A DNA stretch of 64,000 bases. Source: Sphaerolaimus hirsutus. Its lineage: Eukaryota; Nematoda; Chromadorea; Monhysterida; Sphaerolaimidae. Both the position numbers and the translations under genes were made by a program. The notes under the pieces are model-generated. The model was not told the DNA's origin. It worked only from the letters and a program-made list of their open reading frames with translations, and made no database searches. Shown piece after piece: positions 57,234 through 64,000 of this stretch (its first letter is position 1; each line of letters begins with the position of its first letter). The stretch covers positions 31,135,785 through 31,199,784 of the forward strand of contig OZ038452.1 in NCBI GenBank assembly GCA_964036195.1. The letters are read 5' to 3'.

Positions 57234-58748
57234 AGCCGAAGACTGCAGTGTGCCGTGTGTCAGGTAGAGTGCACTAAACTAATAGCCAAGTTTGTGCATA
57301 ATATCAGAAAAATGGTAGAATTGTGTCATGTCAAGATTCTTATAAAAAAACATACCAGGACATATATTTGCAAAAAACAACAACAACAGTATGCTAAACT
57401 ATTGCAAAATGCACTGCAGAAATACATACCTGACTAATTTACAACACCAAATTTACTGGTAGAATTTCAAAAAAAGTTTGCCAAACAACTTGACTTGTAA
57501 CTTGGTAAATAGTGTGTAAAATTGGAAACTTGATCTCACCCTCATTGGCTAATATCTCTGCCAGCAACTGTAGCAGCTGGGCAATAAAATGAAGAAAAAT
57601 GACTCCACTAGGTGCAAGCTATCAATCATGATAAAGTACTACCTTCTTGCATAAAGTGCACATGCAAACCATAAAGTGCCTTTATTATGCCCATGCAGTG
57701 GGCTGCCCCTGCTGCATGACTGCATATATGTGGAAGATTCCTATGCTTAGATTAAGCTTATTATTGTTTATGTTTGTCATTGGTTTGGTTGAGAGGGGCA
57801 CAATGTTCAGATGTTTTCACAGCTGTATTTTGAACAAGTAAAAAAAGACCTTTCTGAACACAACTGTTGAAGGGAATGTTGTTTTGAGGATTAGTGGACA
57901 AATTCACATTGTTATTTGGGAATGGGGCAACTTTGAACAATGCAAAAATAAGTGTTCAGCTATTCGAAGATGTCATAATGCTTATCTAAACAGTCTAGCT
58001 AATTGTGCCATCCTGAAAAAGATTTGGGCACCGCAAAATATGAAAATTTGGTTAAGCACCTGCAGCTAGCATGGCTTTGAAATGCTGTACCGAAGGCAGA
58101 AACTTCCAAAAACTGTCCGGACTTATATACGTATCTGTGTCTAAATATGTATGTATCCCTGACATATGTACACACTTGCACTATATAAGTATGCAGTGCA
58201 CTGTAAATGACACCTACCACATACATGAATCTATACACGCATGTAAATGGGGCGGCTGGCACACAAAAGCCACAGCGGAACACTTCTTGCACGTTTCTCC
58301 ATGTGCACCGCTGCCGCCGGCGCCGCGCATGCGCCAGGCTCTAAAATCAATTCGAACCTAAGGCGCACTTAAGGCGCCTGACACGCGAATAAGCTCCTGA
58401 AATTGTGCGCCGTGTAGGGTTCTTTCTTGGGCGGGATGGGGTTTTTTATCCTATCTTTGGTTGGGGGTCTCGGGCAGGGTTGGCAAAATCTCAGAAAAAG
58501 AAATAAAATGGGCAATTTAAGAATAAAATAAAATGGAAAATTACAAAATAAAAATTGTAGATTTGCATTGTAGAAATTGTGAATTGTAGGAATAAAAGAT
58601 TGTTGTAAAAATTTTTTCACTTTTTCTCATGAATATCGAACTTTTTTACTTTCTCGAACTTTCAACTTATTGGACTTTTTAGTGTTGTCGAGTCGTCACA
58701 AAAAAAGCTGCAAACGCAGCCTTAGCTTTTTCGCATTTGGGGCCTTAC
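57234..58748. other. No recognised feature
   Basis: Unique, moderately AT-rich; a GC-rich patch at 58300-58340 (CCGCTGCCGCCGGCGCCGCG). No supported gene. Confidence 0.4.
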
Positions 58749-58868
58749 CTTCAAATTGGACCGGGCCCCAGGTGCACGTTCAACAGTGGAGACTGGCAGC
58801 CGAGCAGATGCTCGCATGCATTGCCGCTTTGGGGAGTCGGCTTGACTTGGCTGCGTGTTATATAACAT
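58749..58868 (-). CDS. Possible first coding exon (40 codons), unrecognised
   Basis: An ATG at 58868, directly after an in-frame TGA, opens MLYNTQPSQADSPKRQCMRA and runs to ...APGARSNLK, followed by a donor-like GAAG|GTAAGG (58748-58747), phase 0. The stretch is GC-rich, and the opposite strand is also open here (58670-59020), so strand choice is unsure. The phase would allow joining to the candidate exon at 55454-55617. There is no domain and no recognised homolog. Low confidence. Confidence 0.2.
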
Positions 58869-59065
58869 TCACAAAGCCTGTTGCTCAATACTCTGTTTGT
58901 ACGGGGTGGCGCATTTTCTGGGCTCATTTCCGCGAGTGGACAGCGAGAAGAAATGTGCTTAATGGTAATGTAGGTGATGTTATTAGTGATAATGAAAATG
59001 GCAAGTCAATTTGTAGATGAAAATGCTTGTCACTTGTGACGGTGTGTTTACTTGTCACATGGCTT

Positions 59066-59490
59066 ACCGTTTTTTTTTCTAACAGAATAGCATACCTCCA
59101 ATAGAAGGGCACCTCCAAAAGAACGGCAGGTTTTGGTGCTTTTTGCACCCTCGAAAACAATAGAACTGCAACCTCCAATTGAACGACAGTGTGCAATAGA
59201 ACGGCAGGTGCGGCTGATTGGAAGAGTGCCAAAAACAAAAACAATAGATGTTAAGAACGTTCTAATCATTCAGATATCCATATTAAACTTTAAATTGAAG
59301 CACTTATGTCAAAATGTGGCTCAAGTTTCATAAAAATTCAACTGTGTTGGAATGAGAAGAACGTGTGACAAATGTGGTGAAAAATAGAATATCAGCTTCC
59401 AATAGAGCGGCACCTCCATTAGAATGCATGTAAAAAATTGACGAAAAAATAGATCGGCACTCTTAGAACTATAAGGAATACGATACCACT
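59066..59490. mobile_element. BB-family element with AGAACGGCA motifs
   Basis: ATAGCATACCTCCAATAGAA, GGGCACCTCCAAAAGAACGG and ATAGAACGGCAGG on the left; CAATAGAGCGGCACCTCC and ATCGGCACTCTTAGAAC on the right; right end near AAGGAATACGATACC. Boundaries approximate. Confidence 0.65.
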
Positions 59491-59783
59491 TACTTATAAC
59501 TTTGCCCACCACTTTACACTTTAATTTGAAAGTTCACTTTTGAGAGCCACCCTGGTCGGCCATTCTCCCATCTAAACACAGACCAAGCATGTATACCAAC
59601 AGACACGAATGGCTACTGGCAACTTGCAGCGGGCACATGTGCCAAAGTCGGATCAACATTGTGCCACTGATATGGATAGATATCAACAAAGGCGAGCAAT
59701 GTGTGAATGTGAATTCGAGACTGTGTTGTGGGTTTTTTATCAAATAATGGCGTAATATGAAGTTCAGCTGAGCTGAAATTACC

Positions 59784-60101
59784 TACCGTATGTGCTTGAA
59801 TAATCCCCCTGGGGGATTATTGTTTCGCCAGACTTTTTTGAGGGGGGAACTATTCGAGGGGGGAATAATTCTTTTGTCAAAATGTTTGAGCATCTCTCTA
59901 TCAAGTCATTTCACAAAATGTGCATTTTAACACAAAAACGTGCCATTTTTGTTAAAATTTGGCACAACTAATTGATGAAATATCTTTAAGGGGGGATTAT
60001 TCGAGGGTGGAATTATTATTTCCTCACTCGTCTTAACGGGGGGGGGGGGTTTATTCGAGGGGGGGGGTTTAAGGTGGGGGGCAATTCAAGCAATTACGGT
60101 A
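59784..60101. mobile_element. P-related element, TTGAATAATCC subtype (P12)
   Basis: TACCGTATGTGCTTGAATAA at the left and AATTCAAGCAATTACGGTA at the right, with GGGGGGATTATTCGAGGG repeats and a long G-run. A further fragment (AATTCGAGGGGGTTGATTCG) sits at 60329-60350. Confidence 0.8.
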
Positions 60102-60578
60102 AATGGAGAAAATGGTGTGTTTTGTTATATTTACGTTTGCAAATTGGTAAATAAATTCTCGCGACTCTGACCTATTCAATGTGGATTTACAAGGTTTACT
60201 CGATGCGTAAATTTTACGTTCCACATTCGAACGTTTTGTATGCGGAAATGCATATGCGGAAATGAGAAATCTACAGAGCTCAACGCTTTTCAAAGTGCCC
60301 TGACGCAAATTGCACAAGGGAGGGGGGTCAATTCGAGGGGGTTGATTCGAGGTAACACGAAATCTAATGTTATGAGAGATAAACTATTTTTTGTCCTTTA
60401 TACAGGTATATGACAGAATAGATTTCAGTGTGGCGCCAGTAGTGATAGGATGGCGCTTGACACGCTTTTCCCTGGCGCTCCACACCATTAATTTCAACAA
60501 AGCCATGGTGCCATTGGCGCCTACCGCCATTCTTGATGGCGCTTTTCCATCACTAGCCCACAGTGAAAATACACCAGA

Positions 60579-61228
60579 GATGCCACTCCCAGACCCTGTA
60601 AAAGCCTTGTAAAATGTCAAATGTCATGCAAAGTGTCTAAAATATGGAAAATGCCCTGCAAAATGGCAACTCGGTTGCCGTTTTGCAGGGCATTTTCCAT
60701 GACTTTTGACACTTTGCATGACATTTTACATTTCACAGGGCTTTTTATATGAGCCCAAACCACTTCAAATGCTAGTCACTTCATATGCTGCCAAAAAGCT
60801 CACTTCAAATGCTGTAGTGCATCATTTCAAATGCTGTAGTGCATCATTTCAAATGCTGTAGTGCATCATTTCAAATGCTGTAGTGCATCATTTCAAATGC
60901 TGTAAGGCGACAACTACCTAGAGTTCGTAATTATGCCACCATTCAATCATCTCATGTTTGCTCATCTGCGGCACTAAAATGGACTTCTTGAGCATTATAA
61001 ATTAATAGAGTAGTGAAATGAGAAGTGAATAAATTTTTTCAATTTTTTAAGCATTTTCTTGTCACTTCCTATTTGTTTGTTTTTTTTGTTTTTCTACTTC
61101 CCAATTCACTTCTCATACCACTTCTAGTACAGTAGCACTTGAAATGATGCAATACAGCATTTGAAGTGAGCTTTTTGGCAGCATTTGAAGTGACTAGCAT
61201 TTGAAAATAGGGTCTGGGATTGGCATCA
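60579..61228. mobile_element. S-family MITE split by a U element
   Basis: GATGCCACTCCCAGACCCTG to TTCACAGGGCTTTTTATA before the insert; GGGTCTGGGATTGGCATC after it. Confidence 0.85.
60750..61208. mobile_element. U-family foldback element with 22-bp tandem repeats
   Basis: CACTTCAAATGCTAGTCACT with AAAAAGCTCACTTCAAATGC at the left, mirrored by GCATTTGAAGTGAGCTTTTT and AGTGACTAGCATTTGAA at the right. The left arm has four tandem copies of CATCATTTCAAATGCTGTAG plus TG (about 60805-60900). Confidence 0.85.
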
Positions 61229-61593
61229 GAATGAAGTTGGTCGCTCATCAATTACGCTCTACCAGCTGGAAGCTATATTAGGTAGTTTGCGCAATGTGTT
61301 TAAGCCGAATGGCACACTTGAAATGTGCAAGGCGAAATAAATAAATGCAACTTGTTTCATGCAAAACCACGCAATTGAAGTCACGCAAAGTTCTACACTA
61401 AGTTTCGATGTGCCCCATTTTATGTACCTACAGAAATACGTATCTATCTACTGCATAAATATGCATAGTTTTACCGTATTGACAAGAGACTGAACGCTTT
61501 ATTTACAATAAATATTACAAAGATTGTGCGCAAAATTCACCCATATCAAGAGCAACGTAGGTAAAAAAATATTCGTAATCTGATGAGAAAAAC

Positions 61594-62000
61594 TACCGTA
61601 TTACCTCGAAATACCCCCAGGGGGTTTATTTTTTCGCCAGCAAAATTTGAGGGGGGATAATTCGAGGGGGGTCTATTTTTTCGCCAGAAATTTTCGGAAA
61701 TTCCACATACTCGAACGTAGAAAAATCTATCAATTACATAGATGTATATGTGTTTATAGGTATATATAACTGTATATACACATAAACCCTTCCCTAACGT
61801 CACTCAATCTTCAGTTTTAACGTGTGTTCTGCATTGTACATATCACAAACTGCGGTATTTGTCATGTACGTTCTCTTTACACTCAATGTTAGGGGGGGTA
61901 TTTCGAGGGGGGGGTATTATTTCCTCGACCGAATTTTAGAGGGGTATTTCGAGGGGGGGGGGTTAGTTCAAGGGGGGGGGTAATTCGAGGTAATACGGTA
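61594..62000. mobile_element. P-family element, TTACCTCG subtype (P5)
   Basis: TACCGTATTACCTCGAAA at the left and TTCGAGGTAATACGGTA at the right. Interior CCTTCCCTAACGTCACTCAA to TGTCATGTACGTTCTCTTTA is the inverse of P4. Confidence 0.92.
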
Positions 62001-63001
62001 ACCTAGAATTTGTCAGTTGTATTCAGATGGTAAAGTCGGCAGACGTATCGCTCTACAAACATTTGCGTCAGTCTCTCCAGTGGAGAGGGCATATCGTCAT
62101 TATTGTGACGCAATATTTTAATGATTGGAATGGATCGGGTCATGTATGAAAACTTGGCTCTTATCCCAGTTTCCAGTTGCGTATTATACAAATGCGAGTG
62201 AAAAGTCAAAGTTAGCTAAAAATCGTACAAAGTTGCTCCACTTTGCCAATTTCCACCTTTATAATGGCTATTTTTATTTATATACATGGTTATATAGTTA
62301 GTGTTAGCCTTTTTTATTCACATTTGTAGCGGATTTCGCAATTTTGGCTGGCTGCCAAGTTCTCATATGGGGACTCTTCCATTGGAACGGAGCCAACGAA
62401 TGAAAAATTAACAAAAACGGTAAAAGGGTCATTTAAACAGTCAAATTTTTTCGCTTCCAACGGACAACGTTGAAACGAAACGTTGAAACGGGCGGCGTGC
62501 ACCCACGGACACGGCGAAGCGTCCATTTCTCTTTTAATATTTTTTTCTTTTTCAATTCCGAGCGTCCGGGTGGGACCCAAGTTTTGTGTTCGCTCTATTC
62601 GCGAGCGAATTCTAACTCTCCGATTTTGTAGGGTGAAATGTCCGCCGACTTTATATGGTAGGTGGTATTGTAAAGTGCGTGTTCGCTGGACACGCACTGG
62701 AAACAAATGCATGCAAGCAGTGTTGGGAGCATGGGAATGGGCATAAATCAGATTAGATCAGATCAATCGCTGCAATGAATGCCCTAGTTTCTGCTTTCCG
62801 CCTGCTTTTGTCACATGGCTGCACGTTTACCAACAATTTCTTTTAGTTTACACATCAAAATGTGTGGTTTGTGAAGAAATGTTAGCTGTGACGCAATGGT
62901 GAAAAGAAGCGCAATCTAAATGGAAAATGTTGTACTTAACGTACAATACACAATGTTCTTATTCACATAATCAGTTTTTATTGCATGAAAAATAAAGCAA
63001 A
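62001..63001. other. No recognised feature; open frames on both strands
   Basis: At 62314-62746 both strands are open for 87-132 codons with higher GC. No domain or splice evidence allows a gene call. Confidence 0.35.
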
Positions 63002-63187
63002 TACCGTATTACCTCGAAATACCCCCATGGAGGTTTATTATTTCGCCAGCAAAAGTTGAGGGGGTTAATTCGAGTGGGGGGTTTATTCGAAGGGGGTTTA
63101 TTATTTCCCCAGCCCGTTTTGAGGGGGAGGGGTTAATTCGAGGGGCGGGTTAATTCAAGGGGGGGGATAATTCGAGGTAATACGGTA
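63002..63187. mobile_element. P-family element, short form without centre (P6)
   Basis: TACCGTATTACCTCGAAA to AATTCGAGGTAATACGGTA in 186 bp. Only G-run blocks remain between the TIRs. Confidence 0.88.
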
Positions 63188-63389
63188 CATACTTTTGTGC
63201 AACAAACTTCTAAAATCACAACCATCAATCACTATAAAAAATGAAAGATATCGTAACACTGAGCTAGTAGACTTTACTTCAAACATTCCAAACAATGCTT
63301 CACTTGATATCAGGCAGTCAGTCACCATGGAATCCATGCATTTGTGGCACTTATTTGAATATATACAGAGTGAGGATAAGGTGGGGAGA

Positions 63390-63587
63390 ACTGGCGGCAG
63401 TCCCAAGCCCTGTAAAGTGTAAAGTAAAGTGTCAAATGTAAAGTCAAATGCAAAGTAAACTGTCAATCAAAACAAAAAAGAAAACATTTTATTACTGAAC
63501 TTTGCATGACAATTGACAGTTTACTTTGCATTTGACTTTACATTTGACACTTTACTTTACACTTTACAGGGCTTGGGACTGCCGCCT
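63390..63587. mobile_element. S-family hairpin MITE, GTAAAGTG subtype
   Basis: GGCAGTCCCAAGCCCTGTAA at the left and CAGGGCTTGGGACTGCC at the right. The two arms pair around AATCAAAACAAAAAAGAAAA. Confidence 0.9.
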
Positions 63588-63774
63588 GAGTGCCTGTGTA
63601 AACTAACTCATGAAAATAAGTGTTTTTAGATAAAATAATGAATTTTTTTGACATTTTCACAATGCAATGTTTTTTCAAATCTGCACAAACAAGGAATCCT
63701 AAAAAGTCACCAAAAATCAGAGCCCAATATCCAATGTTAGTTTCGCAAAATACGAGTTTCCAATTATTGAGAAC

Positions 63775-63972
63775 CAGGTGCCACTCCCAGACTCTGTGAA
63801 AAAGCCTATAAAATGTCAATTGTCATGAAAAGTGTCAAAGGTCATGGAAAATGCCCTGCAAAATGGCAACCAAATGGCAACCGATTTGCCATTTTGCAAG
63901 GCATTTTCCATGACTTTAGACACTTTGCATGACAGTTTACATTTTACAGGGCTTTTACAGGGTCTGGGCCCC
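63775..63972. mobile_element. S-family hairpin MITE
   Basis: CAGGTGCCACTCCCAGACTC at the left and CAGGGTCTGGGCCCCTG at the right. The centre repeats CAAATGGCAACC twice. Confidence 0.88.
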
Positions 63973-63974
63973 TG

Positions 63975-64000
63975 GGGCCAGTTCCGCAAGTGGAAAAGTT
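63975..64000. mobile_element. X-family element, left end only (window edge)
   Basis: GGCCAGTTCCGCAAGTGGAA runs off the window end. It directly follows an S right end, as X1 directly follows an R right end. Confidence 0.6.

Overview
The window is eukaryotic, AT-rich intronic DNA that is unusually dense in short, non-autonomous DNA transposons (MITE and foldback type). Intron sizes, splice signals and the protein encoded point to an animal, most likely an arthropod or other invertebrate; I cannot name the species. A 200-N assembly gap lies at 16929-17128.

One gene can be reconstructed with confidence. On the minus strand, six exons with compatible phases encode the N-terminal part of a neuron navigator (NAV; sickle in Drosophila): a start exon (37315-37554), the beginning of the calponin-homology (CH) domain (33846-33963), the middle of the CH domain (21075-21147), its end plus a low-complexity linker (15138-15378), a 53-bp exon (12119-12171) and a Pro/Ser/Gly-rich exon (536-784). 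One short CH exon, expected between 21148 and 33845, was not found. The gene continues beyond position 1. NAV proteins are large cytoskeleton-associated proteins involved in neurite outgrowth and guidance; the later coiled-coil and AAA regions are not in this window. Three further possible minus-strand exons lie upstream (48155-48232, 55454-55617, 58749-58868). The first would be a phase-compatible alternative first exon.

Most of the rest is transposon. Many copies can be placed by terminal inverted repeats (TIRs) plus target-site duplications (TSDs) read directly from the sequence. (i) hAT-like elements with 8-bp TSDs: the TAGGG group (Q), the CAGGGACGTATCC group (K), the CAGGGGTCTCC group (R) and the CATAGTTGTT group (AA). 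(ii) TA-target elements beginning TACCGTAT (P and relatives) and one long foldback element. (iii) Elements with CACACACTAGTT ends and ATT/AAT 3-bp TSDs (W). (iv) Elements with 9-bp TSDs and nested palindromes (V). (v) Near-perfect hairpin elements (S, X, U, Y, Z). Nesting is common: P in R, Q in K and P, V in Q and S, P in S, foldback in K.

Layout: 1-15.4 kb, NAV exons G, F and E separated by MITEs. 15.4-21 kb, intron with the gap and a large Q element, then exon D. 21-33.8 kb, intron where the unfound CH exon should lie. 33.8-37.6 kb, exons B and A. 37.6-64 kb, region upstream of the start exon, with two MITE-poor stretches (43.6-45.3 kb and 47.5-48.7 kb) and a heavily nested block at 50.1-54.5 kb. 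No tRNA, rRNA, CRISPR or complete transposase gene was seen.
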